Numbered from the stretch's first letter, positions 1 through 11,562 are shown. The stretch is 64,000 nt of DNA from Moniliophthora roreri (GCA_001466705.2 LATX02000024.1:434001-498000); one strand, 5' to 3'. Numbers and translations: made by a program. The notes: generated by a model not told the origin, from the sequence alone.

Positions 1-19
1 ATAAGCCCATCTTGACCTC

Positions 20-80
20 CTCTACGGTACGGGTACGGGGTCGTAACCGTACCGTCAACCGTATATACGGTGTTATCCTA
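20..80. repeat. GTAC-rich palindromic repeat
   Basis: The stretch is built from permutations of ACGGTACGGG and its complement. ACGGTACGG near 24-32 can pair with CCGTACCGT near 48-56. A 17-19 nt core around GTCGTAACCGTACCGTC recurs near 29216-29235 and in the duplicate near 38365-38384, so it is a dispersed repeat. No coding potential is seen. Confidence 0.6.
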
Positions 81-544
81 AGAAGCCTCAAGGTTGATGG
101 GAAATTTGACCAATTATGGCTATACGCAGCTCTGCCGAGTCTGCATCGAGTATTTGTGAGCCTCTAGAGGGTCAGTCATCGAATATCGCCAAGGAAATGA
201 ATTTTATTTTGACTTTGAACAATAGGACACGGTTTAACTGCGTCTGGAGAGCACCCTGCTGACCATGGCTGTCATTAAAGACTACTGAGGGCTATTAGTA
301 TGGGTACATACGTGAAAAAAGCAGCGGCTCACCTTCATCACTCCAATAATTCATTCCTCCATTGCTCAAAATTGCCGTCAGCCCAATCTAAGTTCAATGA
401 AGACCCAAGAAGGTGAGCTTGACTTCTCTTGACCGCTACCGATGGCGTTGAAGAAAGCAGTAACCAGGTTTCGACAACGAACCAAAGTAGTGCTAAAGAA
501 GTCGTGCGACGGCATTTTTCCCAATATGGAGGCCATTGCCGCAT

Positions 545-730
545 CGAACGCCCACCCAGACCGTATTACGGCCGTAAACCCGTCTGACGGTACGGTCTGT
601 ACGGTGTACGACTGACCCGTAAACCGTACCGTACCTTCCTTCCCTCCACCGGGCTACGGTACGGGTCCGTAACCGTATATACGACCCCGTATAGACGGCA
701 ATGTACGGGTACGGTAACGAGCCCTACGCA
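545..730. repeat. second GTAC/CCGTA repeat cluster
   Basis: About 185 bp dominated by CGTACGGT, CCGTACC and GTATATACG words in both orientations, like the cluster at 20-80. It directly abuts the copy of the array block at 725-1412. The rest of 81-544 shows no gene I can support. Confidence 0.55.
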
Positions 731-1412
731 CCATTTCGTTTTAATCTCATGCACTTATGCGCCGTTGCCTTCAACCCGGTGAACACTAAGCCTCCAGTAC
801 GACAGTCTGGGCCCTCGATGGCAACTTGACCTCCTGACATTTCGCTGTGACATTCTCAACATTGGAGGTAGACCATGCATTAATACTTACGCAAGGAGCG
901 GTGACGCTGAGTCGGCGGTTGCAATACGGAAGACTCAAAGGACCAATGGGGTAAAAAAACAATAGGGAATCAAACCAGCCAACTTGTTCTTTAGAGAGCG
1001 TAGCAAAGTAAAGTTGTATGCTCTGTACTGGCTTTGTATCTATCGATCAATCAGTTGGATTTGAGTACTTTTCCCCGACAAGAACTTGATTAGCACTTAC
1101 TGGTAACATTTCTAATCTCTTTCCAGATCCCACCTGATTTCCTGCTCGTCAATGCCCGTATTCTGATCCGTCCCCATATATAACAGTCGCCAAATCCCGA
1201 ATTTGAAGACTGGTGGAAGAGTTGCGGCGATTCGATCATCGGGTGGATGTGAATACGACGTATAACTCGAGAAATTGGTCGCTGGCTTCATCACTGTTAA
1301 ATGGTCGGGTTCAGTTCAGTAACACTCCTTCAAAGTATGGTACGGGAACACGCAAGCTCCAACGTGTATCAAAAGATCAAACGACAACATGGTTGGTCCT
1401 CTACTGAGATAG
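725..1412 (-). repeat. inverted copy of array block S
   Basis: The reverse complement matches the blocks at 48.0-49.0, 57.0-58.0 and 63.5-64.0 kb with scattered differences. Shared landmarks are an exon-like piece near 1112-1230, a conserved donor followed by a 55-65 nt intron ending in TAG, and the downstream word ATACAAAGC/ATACGAAGC. The copies do not share a clean reading frame, so I treat this as a repeat or gene relic, not a live gene. It shows that the array family also exists at the far left of the window. Confidence 0.65.
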
Positions 1413-3053
1413 GTTCCCACCCAATGCAGCTGATTAGCCGCTATCAATCACGTCAAAGATGGCAACTGATTAGCTGCAAGGACCGCGTTTTTTTGGGCGC
1501 TCCCTGGTCGCTCCTAAATCAACTTCCCGTAGTGAATATGGCGTGGGTGGTGTATCTGGTCACAGGGACCCAGGGGTGGCGGGATGGATCGTATATCCTC
1601 AATCTTGTGCCGGTAAGTCGCCTCTTTTACGCGAACCTCAAGCAGAATCAAACCAAACCCCAACCCATAAAATGTCAAACTTGCCGCAGTGGGCCATCAG
1701 GGTCAGATAGTACGAGTCCGTTTTCCGGCGTCCGGGCATTGACGATAACGACGATGGAGCGAACGACGGAACGAACCAAACAAAACATCTATCGGACCAC
1801 ATCTCCGTCTTATACCTTCCGTATAAGGAAAAGACTGGTAGAAGAAGACCAGCTTCCCCTCGGACTTGTAAAAGATATAATGGTCTTACCCAAACCCAGC
1901 TCTCCAGTCTCCAGGAGTCATCGTCGGCGCAGAATAGTACAAAAAGTCAGATATATGGAATTTTCGGGTCTTCAAAGTAGGTCGACGAGGGCATGCGATT
2001 GGTGTGCCCTCACGGATGTACAAATTCGCTCGGGGCGCGCAACTTTTCCATCCAGCTTGCAAGACCGAACAAACTGGAATAGATTTTAGGCATTTCCAAG
2101 AAGGCGAGTATTTCGATGTGGAAGGTCTGCGATCTCCATAAAATCTAGGCTACTTCACTCATAGCGCTCAGCCGCACACACTAATTTGATATCTTATCGC
2201 GCCATTGCCCTTAGCGGAGGCTTTCGTTCAATGAAGTCCAGAGTCGATGGGCTGAGTCCAGAGTCGATTAGTCGTCAAAAGATAAGAGATAACGGCGATT
2301 TCGCCGTTATGATGTCACTATTTCGCCACGTGCACGTAGCATTTTTACGCGCCTGTAAGTACCTCCCTTGGTCTGGAGCTGTATCGGGTATGGATGCACC
2401 ATCATCCCCACTCCCTGCTCGCAATGCCTTTTCGTACACCAGTTATGTGATGTATAGAGTTCCAGGTAGCCCAGGATCCCCAGAATGATATGTAGAATTG
2501 TAATAGGACACCTACAGCGAATCGCATACAAACGTCATTGAAAATACTGCAAGATCCGATGATAGGCTTCCACTGACTTCCCTCGCCTAATATTCTCTTG
2601 GTGCGATTTGAATTCTTAATCTATTTTTATTTGGGATTCAGGGAGGCCCCTGGACCCTCTGGACTTCTCCCTGAATGCGTTTGCCTATTAAATACTATCA
2701 TCTAGATTAGATAGTCGCTAGCGAACAACTTGGAACCACTCCTTCATCCCGTCGCGTCCCCCGTTGTATACTTATAGTCCCCAAAGTCTTTTCCGCGTTT
2801 GAGCACTGAATATGGCATGTGACAGTCCTCATAAACGTTGTTTTTCACGAATTACAGTTTTTGACCCTTACCATCGTGCGTTAGAGTTTTCGGATATCGT
2901 GGCATTCTTCGCGTATCAATCTATTATCGGCGGTGTATACACGCTAGTAGTTTTCCTATGGGGAGTAGGCTGAACGATCTTTGCAATCTGAATATTTCAA
3001 TTTGCATCAGTACCAGATACGGTGAGTACGTACCATAATTGGCCAATGCGTTG
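1413..3053. other. no recognised gene
   Basis: There is one long open frame (1301-2089, +) but it has no family resemblance, no signal peptide and a basic, low-complexity-like composition, and it overlaps the repeat at its 5' end. A short hairpin lies at 2636-2676. I see nothing else to support. Confidence 0.5.
2636..2676. other. 10-bp perfect inverted repeat (hairpin)
   Basis: ATTCAGGGAG at 2636-2645 is exactly complementary to CTCCCTGAAT at 2667-2676, with a 21-nt loop. No gene ends nearby, so a terminator role is not supported. Confidence 0.4.
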
Positions 3054-3060
3054 TATAAAA
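3054..3060 (+). promoter_or_regulatory. TATA box of the 3.2-kb secreted protein gene
   Basis: TATAAAA lies about 150 bp upstream of the ATG at 3209, within the usual range for this genome. Confidence 0.5.
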
Positions 3061-3208
3061 AGGTTCTCTCGTTCTCCAAGGGCTCCTCAGCAAAAAATCA
3101 AACATTTGCTCTCGCTGCGGCCCCCAACAAACAGACACGGAGTGAGCATCCTTCATTTCTTCATATTTTGCACGTCTGATACGCATTTCTGCTTTACCAG
3201 AAAACGAC

Positions 3209-3604
3209 ATGCTTGCTTTCAAAGCTCTTTTTGCCGCGCTCGTCCTCACGGTGCAGTTGGCCCATGCAAAAAACCACCACGGCTGTAATGTCGGAGACTG
3301 CGGCGTTACCGAACATGCCGCCAGCAAACATGAAAAGAAGATGTTACGTGCATGGACCAAAGGGAACGATGGTGTTTTTCGCCTAGACGTTGAAGGCGTA
3401 GGTGGTTGCTACCTCGATAAGAGAGGATTCGTGTACAACAAATGCGGCGCGGCATATCTGATCACGACATTCAAAGATTTCCAAACCAAGAATGCTTACT
3501 ACAGCGTTAAAATCGATGGCCTTGTTGAAGACGGATGTTGTATCCCGGACGACTGGTGGGATGAATTCACGGGGATCGCTTATATTAAAGACATACCTTG
3601 GTAG
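3209..3604 (+). CDS. small secreted six-cysteine protein
   Basis: Single-exon gene for a 131-residue protein. The first ~20 residues form a clear signal peptide (K5, a hydrophobic core, cleavage after AHA), so the product should enter the secretory pathway. The mature part has six cysteines (residues 26, 31, 67, 79, 110, 111), an even number suited to three disulfides, and ends in a Trp/Asp-rich segment with a CC pair. No transmembrane segment or known catalytic motif is visible. Size and architecture fit the fungal small secreted protein class, which includes effector candidates, but I recognise no family. A TATA box at 3054 and a compact 5' region support expression. Stop is TAG at 3602-3604. 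The function is unknown. Confidence 0.75.
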   Translation: MLAFKALFAALVLTVQLAHAKNHHGCNVGDCGVTEHAASKHEKKMLRAWTKGNDGVFRLDVEGVGGCYLDKRGFVYNKCGAAYLITTFKDFQTKNAYYSVKIDGLVEDGCCIPDDWWDEFTGIAYIKDIPW

Positions 3605-5283
3605 CATAAAAAAGTGTGAGTTTGGCGAGTGTGGGGGAGGGGGGGAGAGGTGTTGGGCGTGGTGTCATGGTTGACCTAAATAATTTGTAAATTGTACATT
3701 TATGCTACAGCTACGAAGTATCGAAATATTCCTCTCACGTCGGAAGGATTATGACTTGAACCAACATGCGTGTGTGAGCGAGAAGATCGTCGAGTCGGGA
3801 TTGCTGAGCAGAGGTGTGGGGGTTCAACGATAGTTTCACTCCGTAGATGAGGGGTCGAGTTACATTCACATAGATTATTCTCCGGTAGCCTGGCTTGCCA
3901 GCCTTGGTGCTTTAAGAATTGCTTATGTATTGACCAAGGAACGTTACTACATTCCTGTGATGGTTCTGTTTGTCTGTCGTCTTGATTCCAAGAGGGATGA
4001 GGATGCGACTGAAACTGTGAATATAGGCGCTCGGTTTAAAGGTGACAATAAACGCACCGTCAACCCTGAGCAGTGAACACTAATCCAGAAACACTACGAA
4101 AAGATCAAGGAGAAACCGGCTTTTCCAGGGCTAGTGTAGCTTGGCTGAACGATTGGGGCGAGGGCGGTTGTCGTAAGAGGAAGGATTTTTACATTAAGAC
4201 TTGATATATTTGTTCTAGGGTTGACAAAAGGACCTGGAATCGCAAGGCAGGATGCTTCGTGGGCGAGCCAACATAAACAGTCTACATGAAAACGATATCC
4301 CTCCTCCCGACTCTTCATATCTTCCGTGATCAGCTGATCGGGCCCGTCTACGAAGACTTGCGTACTGAACGAGCATTCCTTGATGAGACGAGGGAAGAGA
4401 CAAACTTGATGTAGACGACCCATAGCGAGGAGGAATCAAGAATCAGCAAGGTTAATTACGCACTTTTTGCCTCTGGCGTACTCGTGGTAGTTTGCAAAGA
4501 GGAGCCGCGCCTTACGACAGCGGAGTCCAGACCATGATCCACTGTTCATCATTCCGACTGTTGACATCAACGACGCTAAGTATCACCATAGTTATCTATC
4601 CCTCCCCTGAGGCTCCTCAAGAACACGGCAGCAACGATAGCTCTGCCTAGAAACGGCAGAATAAAAGGCAGTCACAAACTGTGTCGGACAACGACGGCAT
4701 TCAGTCGAAGAGTTGTATGGAACGGGTATGGGAAGAAATTCATGGCTCAATCCCCGAGGAGTAGATGAAGGGCTGCAGGAGCGGGGAGAAGGTGATGGGT
4801 GGGTGGTACTTGACGGAGAGCAAAGATTTGGACGAGAAGAACCCCGCGTATGAAGGGCGAAGATAGGAGAAAGGCAAAGCATGAAATGCTTGACGAAGCC
4901 ATGTGTGTATGTACCTCTTCCCTTTTTTGTAGCAAGGATTAACGGCTTCCTAGACCTACTCTCCCCGTACAGTATGCAAAGATCGCATAGTAATAATATG
5001 AACATGGAATAAAACGACTCATAATCATCTGTTCCGACTCGATCGAGAGGCCCTAATCAATGTCTTTCTTGCTGACTGGGCTACGCAGGTGCAAAGTTTC
5101 GGTCTTTTAGATGCATCACGGCCGGCAGAATGGTTCAAATTCAAGTCTTGATGTTTGGAGGAATTTCGGACTTCAAGGCCGCTGTCGTTTGGTTGAAGGC
5201 AAGCAGGCAGGCAGAAGCTCGTGATACCCGCTCTCACAACACCTTTCTTCAGTTGCTCTTCGGCCCTGTGCTGGCTGCAACGT
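3605..5283. other. no convincing gene
   Basis: Several open frames occur on both strands but none has a recognisable domain. A minus-strand frame beginning at 4423 starts MGRLHQVCLFPRL, reminiscent of the MGxRHQVFLIARL family found at 18-22 kb, but the similarity stops after about 14 residues. It could be a very old relic. Confidence 0.4.
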
Positions 5284-6079
5284 CTATAAATAATGAGGTA
5301 CAACGGTGATTACGGTATCTTGTGTCTTTGAACAAGGCGTCAAACGACGTCGACAGATGCTAAGTAGTGGCACATGTCACGATGTACGCGAGGTAGACGT
5401 TGTTCGAGGACCATGCTGTCTATTCAAAATTATTGATTCTTCTTCAATCGAAGGTTCGGCAGACATTATTTTGATAGGATGGAACAAGCCTACTATAGTT
5501 GGAGTGTTTCGATAGCGGCAGGGTCCTTGGAAGTCGGCCGGTAACCTCGTTCTCCTGGATATCTGAACACATCTCCTACAGCCTCTATAAATAACGAACA
5601 GTGACGGTATTTGAATGGTCGGAGGGCGCTCTTTTGAGCATCGAGTAGATTGCTATCCTATTTTTGGCAGTTCTGGCAGCATCTATCAGCGCTCAAAGTA
5701 CGTCAAGAGTCAACGCGCCGATTTTCACAGACTGAATTTCTCCTCTAGATGTTCGTCATTGAATTTAATGTCTGGTAGGTACTTCCATTGGCGGTTGGTC
5801 AAGGTACCTTAACGGCTCCACACAAGTAGAGTTTCGACGCTAATGATATTCTACTAGCTACTTTGGCTGTTTTTGCCGGTGGCCGCAAGAAGAGACAATG
5901 CCAGCTGTATCCAAAACTTGCATATGGCTACATTTTGTGATGACGGTTTTTATCCGAGAGGTATAAATAACGAGGAATGCCCAAATACCGTTCAAATTAA
6001 AATCTTAGACGAGGTCTTCGTTTTCCAGGTGCCGGCGAACATATCCCGTTCTTGCGTCTCTCTCTCAAGTCAAAATTAA
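5284..6079 (+). pseudogene. possible degenerate small secreted protein gene(s)
   Basis: The motif TATAAATAAYGA occurs at about 5284, 5586 and 5962. After the second there is a hydrophobic run near 5654-5700 (IAILFLAVLAASISA) that reads like a signal peptide but is preceded by TAG instead of ATG and followed by a donor (GTACGT). After a CTACTAG acceptor at about 5864 comes LLWLFLPVAA followed by RRDNASC and a four-cysteine segment open to 6079. I could not join these pieces into one intact frame, so this is a relic, or a gene whose first exon I cannot place. Confidence 0.25.
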
Positions 6080-6233
6080 AGCTTATAGTGCTTATGTACA
6101 GCAGCCGCTACCATCATTACTCTGGGGTAAACGGCTTGACATGATAGTTGCTGCCGCCGCACTTACTCCTACGCCGGACTGTGATTTCCGAAAACGCTTG
6201 ATCCCGTATGGTCCTTCTGGGGAGTGCCCGAGA

Positions 6234-6240
6234 TATAAAA
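6234..6240 (+). promoter_or_regulatory. TATA box of chitin deacetylase gene 1
   Basis: TATAAAA lies 47 bp upstream of the ATG at 6287. Confidence 0.6.
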
Positions 6241-6286
6241 ACCTCAAACATATTGTCTCTTTATAGCATCCTCTCGTTGACCTGCA

Positions 6287-7627
6287 ATGAAGCTTGCTCT
6301 CTTCGTGGCCCTCGTTGCAACAGCATCCACCCTCGCTGCCCCAGGGAAACGTCAAAACCTGGCTACAGTGTACACGACGTGTAACGAGCCCAACACTATT
6401 GCGTTCACCTTTGTACGTATCTTTACCCTCCTATATATGCTCCTTTAACTTACGCGTCATTATCTAGGATGACGGTCCGTGGATCTACAGGTGTGTCTAT
6501 TTCACGTTTCATTTTCCAACGTGCTGAACTGAGATGTCCCTTTGTCTTCTTCTTCCAGCGACGAGATAGTCTCCTTCCTCGGAGAGCAAGGCGTCAAGGC
6601 GACATTTTTCTTTAGTAAGTTGATCTCTTCTCCCAATTGCCATCGGTATATAATGTTGGCCTTGTTGTGCGTTTGCAAAGATGGCAACAATTGGGACTGC
6701 ATCTACAGCGACGATGCTATGAACCGCGTCAAGAACGTCTACAACAACGGCCATATGATTGGATCCCATACCTGGAGCCATACCGACCTCACTACACTTT
6801 CTTGGGATCAGAGTAAGTTGCAACTAGCTACTTCGGAACTCTAATGCTGATGGGACTCTGACAGTCCACGACGAAATGTGGAGGGTTGAACGTGGGCGAG
6901 CTCCAGTGGTCTGTTGAGGCAACAGTGACTAACTGTATACCTTTTCTATGCAGAGGCTCTCCAGAGGATTATTGGCGTGACTCCTGCCTTCATGAGACCC
7001 CGTACGTTGCGATATTAAGCCGTGTCTATCGTCAAATTAACCGTTCCTGTGCAGCGTATGGCAACTACAATGACCTCGTCCGACAAGCTTCTGCGGTACG
7101 AGGACAGAATATGGTTAACTGGGATTTCGAGTACGTCCCTTTTTCAAAGTGGCGTGAAACTCTCAATAATAAACTGAACACCCGCAGCTCGGGAGATTCA
7201 GTTGGTGCATCAGCTGACGAAAGCAAAGCCAGTTATGCAGAGCTAATTCAGGAACACCCGAATACGATTATTGCTTTGAATCACGAAACAGAACGTGTGT
7301 TTTATTTCTATTTCTATGATTTTAGACTTGTCGCTAACAAATCTGTCCAATTTCTTTTTTCTAGAGAGCACAGCGTAAGTGCTATAATTCTTGACGTCGC
7401 CGTTGTGACCATTAATGTGGATAATTGCTATAGCGAGGATGTAATTCGAACTGTTATCCCCGAATTGAAGAGTGCGGGATATAACCTTGCTACGGTCGCC
7501 GAATGCCTTGGAATGAATCCATACCAGAGCGTGGGTGACCCACAGACACCCGATGTGAGTTGAGGCATTGTTACTTTTCACGCTTACTCATAGCTCTCTC
7601 GTATGACAGAGTTCGTGGACTTGCTAA
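6287..7627 (+). CDS. secreted CE4 polysaccharide (chitin) deacetylase, copy 1
   Basis: Eleven exons (6287-6412, 6468-6490, 6559-6614, 6681-6812, 6865-6891, 6954-7001, 7055-7130, 7188-7294, 7365-7374, 7434-7554, 7610-7627) join in frame to a 247-residue protein. A signal peptide covers about residues 1-18. The NodB/CE4 motifs are all present in order: TFDDGP (41-46; catalytic Asp and metal-binding Asp), SHTWSH (97-102; metal-binding His pair), RPPYG (136-140), a WDFDSGD segment (160-166) and LNHET (193-197). The family removes N-acetyl groups from chitin or chito-oligomers in the cell wall or outside the cell, with a divalent metal. No chitin-binding module or GPI tail is seen; the protein ends DSSWTC. 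One exon is only 10 nt. The gene converges on copy 2 across a 364-bp gap. Confidence 0.92.
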
Positions 7628-7991
7628 GTAGGTGAAGCAAGGCAAGCTGTGCTGTGCGTAATCGGCGAATTCGTTGATCTAAAGGACGACGGACTTATCT
7701 GGACCTTTGTGAACTAATGATGTAACGCGTTATAATGGACTATACATGTGAGAAATTGATTTCCGTAGTGTCCGATTGAGCCCTGTCGGGGTAGAACTGA
7801 ATCACAATTCCGTCCGTTCATACGGACCGCCAGTGACTGAATAACGCATAAAACTTCATTGCAATTACATTCCTTGACACAAAGTCCCTAAGTAGAAAGT
7901 ACATCAGAAAATTTGTTAGGTCGTAAACGTTCAAACAAGTCCATTTCATTCTTTGAACAGATAAAATTGAAACCCTGCAAGTGTGATCTCC
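7628..7991. other. short convergent intergenic gap
   Basis: This 364-bp stretch holds the 3' ends of the two convergent chitin deacetylase genes. A small inverted word (GGTCCGTATG/CATACGGACC-like, near 7810-7830) is the only structure I noticed. Confidence 0.5.
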
Positions 7992-9350
7992 TTAGCAGGT
8001 CCACGAAGCCTGTCAAAAGTCATGACTATGAGCCATCACCACGGGAACAAGACTCGACGCGACTTACGTCAGGGGTCTGTGGCTGCCCGACGCTCTGGTA
8101 CGGGTTCATCCCAAGGCATTCAGCGACCGTGACGAGACTATACCCCGCACTCTTCAATTGCGGAATGACAGTTCTAATCACGTCTTCACTGCAGAACATG
8201 TCAGGTCCATCACAGCGTGACAGCGGCAGGAGCGGTACTTACGCTGTACTCTCTAAAAATGAAACAAATTTTCGTCAACGGAAAGATAGGAACAATGTCA
8301 AGACGAAACGTACGCTCGGTCTCGTGGTTGAGTGCAATAATTGTATTCGGGTGTCGCCGAATAAGGGCCGCATAATCATTTTTGCTTTGCTGTGGTGATG
8401 CACCAACTGAATCTCCCGAGCTACGAATATTCAGTCTGTCAAGTTTCCAAGTCATTTGAAAGGGACGTACTCGAAATCCCAGTTAACCATATTCTGCCCT
8501 CGTACCGCAGAAGCTTGTCGGACGAGGTCATTGTAATTGCCATATGCTGCGGGGAACAGTTAGTTTGATGATAGACGCGGCTTAATATCGCAGCGTACGG
8601 GGTCGCATGAAAGCAGGAGTAACGCCAATGATCCTCTGGAGAGCCTCTGCGTAGAAAAGGTATGCGGTTAGTCATTGTTCCTCGACAGACCACTGGAGCT
8701 CGCCCACGTTCAACTTTCCACATTTCATCGTGGACTGTCAGAGCGTCATCAACATTACAGTTCCGAAGTAGCTAGTTGCAACTTACTCTGGTCCCAAGAA
8801 AGTGTAGTGAGGTCGGTATGGCTCCAGGTATGGGATCCAATCATGTGACCGTTGTTGTAGACGTTCTTGACGCGGTTCATAGCGTCTCGGTTGTATATGC
8901 AGTCCCCTAGGTAGTGGTAGTAAGTCGTTGTACACCGGACCCTTGGGCAAGGATACCTACAGTTGTTGCCATCTTCGGGAAACAATCGAATTAGGGGGGA
9001 CGACATATGAAAAAGGTGGACAACATACTGAAGAAAAAGGTCGCCTTGACGCCTTGTTGGCCGAGGAAAGATACAATCTCATTGCTGAAAAGCTCTGGTT
9101 CAGGTCGCTGAAAGGAAGAGTAAAAGTGCAATAGATCATACCTGTAGATCCATGGACCGTCATCCTGAATAGTGCATCAGTCAGATGCGACCAACACTAT
9201 ACTGGGGGTACGCACAAAGGTGAATGCAACAGTGTTGGGCTTGTTACACGTCGTAAACACTGTTGCAAGGTTTTGACGTTTCCCTGGAGCAGCAAGGGTA
9301 GATGATACTGTGAAGAGAGCGCAAGAGATGAGAACGGTAGAAAGCTTCAT
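7992..9350 (-). CDS. secreted CE4 polysaccharide (chitin) deacetylase, copy 2
   Basis: Inverted paralogue of the gene at 6287. The ATG is at 9350 and the stop at 7992-7994. Splicing at GT-AG sites matching those of copy 1 gives an uninterrupted protein of about the same length: signal peptide, FTFDDGPW, GSHTWSH, a RPxYG segment, NWDF followed by SGDS, LNHET, and a C-terminus SWTC. It has one extra intron (8960-8907, 54 nt) that splits the Trp codon of the NGNNW segment, where copy 1 reads straight through. Exons and several introns are highly similar between copies, so the inverted duplication is fairly recent or has been homogenised. It carries its own TATA box. Both copies look functional; they may differ in timing or substrate. 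Confidence 0.88.
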
Positions 9351-9392
9351 CGCAGCGAGTCGATGCTCTAGTAGGGGGACACATATCCGAGG

Positions 9393-9400
9393 CTTTTATA
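9393..9400 (-). promoter_or_regulatory. TATA box of chitin deacetylase gene 2
   Basis: Read on the minus strand this is TATAAAAG, about 43 bp upstream of the ATG at 9350, the same spacing as in copy 1. Confidence 0.6.
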
Positions 9401-10605
9401 CCTAGACTCGGTATTCGGTATTCCCTAGGTAGTCATTCAAGATCACTAATTTCGAGCGCTTTTGAAGGTCACATTGCATCTTTACTAGCCAACCAGAAGC
9501 AGGTAGAGCGGCGACAATCAGAACGCCGTGTTCGCCGCAAGGCATGAATATTTAGTAGCTGCCTCGAAATCCGAGTTTCGAGACGCCACGGGATGTCTTC
9601 ACCGTCTGATCTAGACAATTCTTCAATGATAGGTTCCTTGCTGTTTGTTGCCATTTTGTTAAACAATCCAACGTGGATTTGCTGGTGCAGTGGTTTGAGA
9701 GAAAGTATGAGGATGCGAGGGCGAATATGAACGCGAGCAAGCATTGATAAAGATAATCCAAGTAGGCTAGTCGGGTAGCACAAGTAAGTATTGACTCTAC
9801 TAGTCTGTCAACGTCGTACCTCGACCAATTCAAAGACATCAAGAATGACAACTTGAAGATGTCAATACAGCGTCCAGCTGACGAATACCGGCGTCTCGAG
9901 CATCCAGGTGTAAGGAGCCATGATTGATGCTGCTATGAAAAGCCACTAATACATGGACTAGAACGCTTTTCGGGCGAAACACGCGATATCGCTGATGGGT
10001 TGGCGTGCCTCGCTATTCATAGAGATAGAGATCGTGGGATTCTAAGGCGACACGCACTAAGCTTATTCCGTATATCTTTCCTATGATCTCGACATGCTCA
10101 AACAACACTAGACCGCTCCAAACGACCCAGCCTGGAAGCCAGCCTCAACATTCGAATGCGACCTTGGAGGAGGCATCCGTCGGACTGTCCAAACCCGATG
10201 CCACCCATATTCTAAGCGGCCATTTTTGTCATGTCGAGGCGGCACATCCAGCCAAAGTGTTGATTCGAGACTTGTAACTTCTCGGCTTAAGGTAAGTAGG
10301 ATGGAAATAATGGCGTCTTTTGCTGTGTATGAGGGGTGGAGAGATGCAATATAAGGTGGTTCGTAAGCATTCCAGCGTTCTTCGGCCACAGACAGTGCTT
10401 CTATAGCTACGGATCTTTTCAGGTGAAGGAAATCAGGAAGCTTTAAAGACTCACTATTGACATCCTGCTCCCGTATGCTCTCCTAAGTGCTTCCTCTCTC
10501 TTAATCATAGTCTTTACACGTTATGTAGGAGCAACAAATAAGCTCAGGACATGGTGTGAAGGAGGAAGCCGCGAGGGAATACAGTTTCTGACGTTTGATA
10601 TTGGT
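9401..10605. other. no recognised gene
   Basis: Minus-strand frames at 9469-9851 and 10108-10389 are open for about 90-100 codons but show no family signature, conserved splice pattern or second copy to test them. Nothing else is supported. Confidence 0.45.
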
Positions 10606-11239
10606 TCCGAGTAAGTTCGGGTGCTTACCTACCCTGGCTTGCTCTCAGCCACGACGATCAGGATCTCTCAGCGCCTTCGTCGCTCCCTTGGACAATGCAA
10701 TGAAAGCACCTCAGTAGTTGCATCCCTCCGATAATTTCAAGAAGAACGGAAGGCTACTATTTCAGGCTCTCCGTCAACTTACGTAGGCCGGGTAACCACA
10801 ACTTGAAAGGGAGCTTAGGAGACGTGTCATATATTTCTGAGGCGCTCACAGAACCAGGTCTTGGCAGATGAAATCTACCCTAGGGGTACGAATAAATGGG
10901 TATTCCCCATGCTTGTCTTGTTTCGGCCCAGCTCATCCAAGAACGAAGTTTAATCTTTCAGAATTTGTCCCAGCATTGAAGCACTGGAGTCCTTCAAATC
11001 GTTATCGAAAAATCTACCACGACGTCGTCATCGCTCATACTGACACGACTTTCACTACTTTCACTGGAACTTCAACCCGTGCTGCTCCAATCATCTTCAT
11101 TAGGTAGGAAGCTTTTTGAGAGGGAGCACTTGCACATAATTATTGAACAGCAGCAACCTTTGGCCACAACACCACTTTATCTATCTCGAAAACTGTACGT
11201 CTATGCTCGCCACCGTCACGATTCTAACCATCCACGAAA

Positions 11240-11562
11240 CTAGCAAGGAACGCAGCCGTCTGGCCCGCAACATATAGGGTTGGCCTTCTTATCCAGCAAA
11301 GTCAGATTAACTTGAAATCAGGGAAACAAATATACTGACCGATTCCTGTCTCCTTCCCATCTTTTGAACACCATTCTAGTCGCCAGCATTACAAAGAAAT
11401 GTATTGAAGAAAACACAAGATGTCACTCACTGTCCCCAATGCCCCACTATCAACGATGGACTCGGAAGTTTCGCCGTACGAGAAAGGCATTGCATATGTA
11501 TAGTGGAGAATGCATAGTGCCATGAGAAGATTCAGATTCAAACTCGTGAGCGAAAGACGCAT
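11240..11562 (-). CDS. small secreted peptide precursor with CC-C-C tail, copy 1
   Basis: Three exons: 11562-11431, 11375-11340 and 11284-11240, with two 55-nt GT-AG introns, all phase 0, encoding 70 residues. Residues 1-24 are a strong signal peptide (MRLSLTSLNLNLLMALCILH..., cleavage near TYA). Exon 2 encodes a dibasic GRR site suited to a Kex2-type protease, and exon 3 encodes ANPICCGPDGCVPC and then stop. Cleavage would release a 17-residue peptide with four cysteines spaced CC-x4-C-x2-C. The paralogue at 14627-14954 keeps every splice site, the dibasic site, all four cysteines and the frame (with a 3-nt indel in exon 3), which is the main evidence that this is a gene. A TATA box lies upstream. 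I recognise no family; a secreted signalling or antagonistic peptide is possible. A C-terminal CaaX pheromone is less likely because of the signal peptide. Confidence 0.72.

Noticed and set aside
1301..2089. 262-codon open frame (+)
   Set aside because: Overlaps a repeat at its 5' end, has no recognisable domain or signal peptide, and composition looks like chance in GC-balanced DNA.
4094..4423. Minus-strand frame beginning MGRLHQVCLFPRL, like the 18-kb family
   Set aside because: Resemblance is limited to about 14 residues and no later block of the family follows; kept only as a possible ancient relic.
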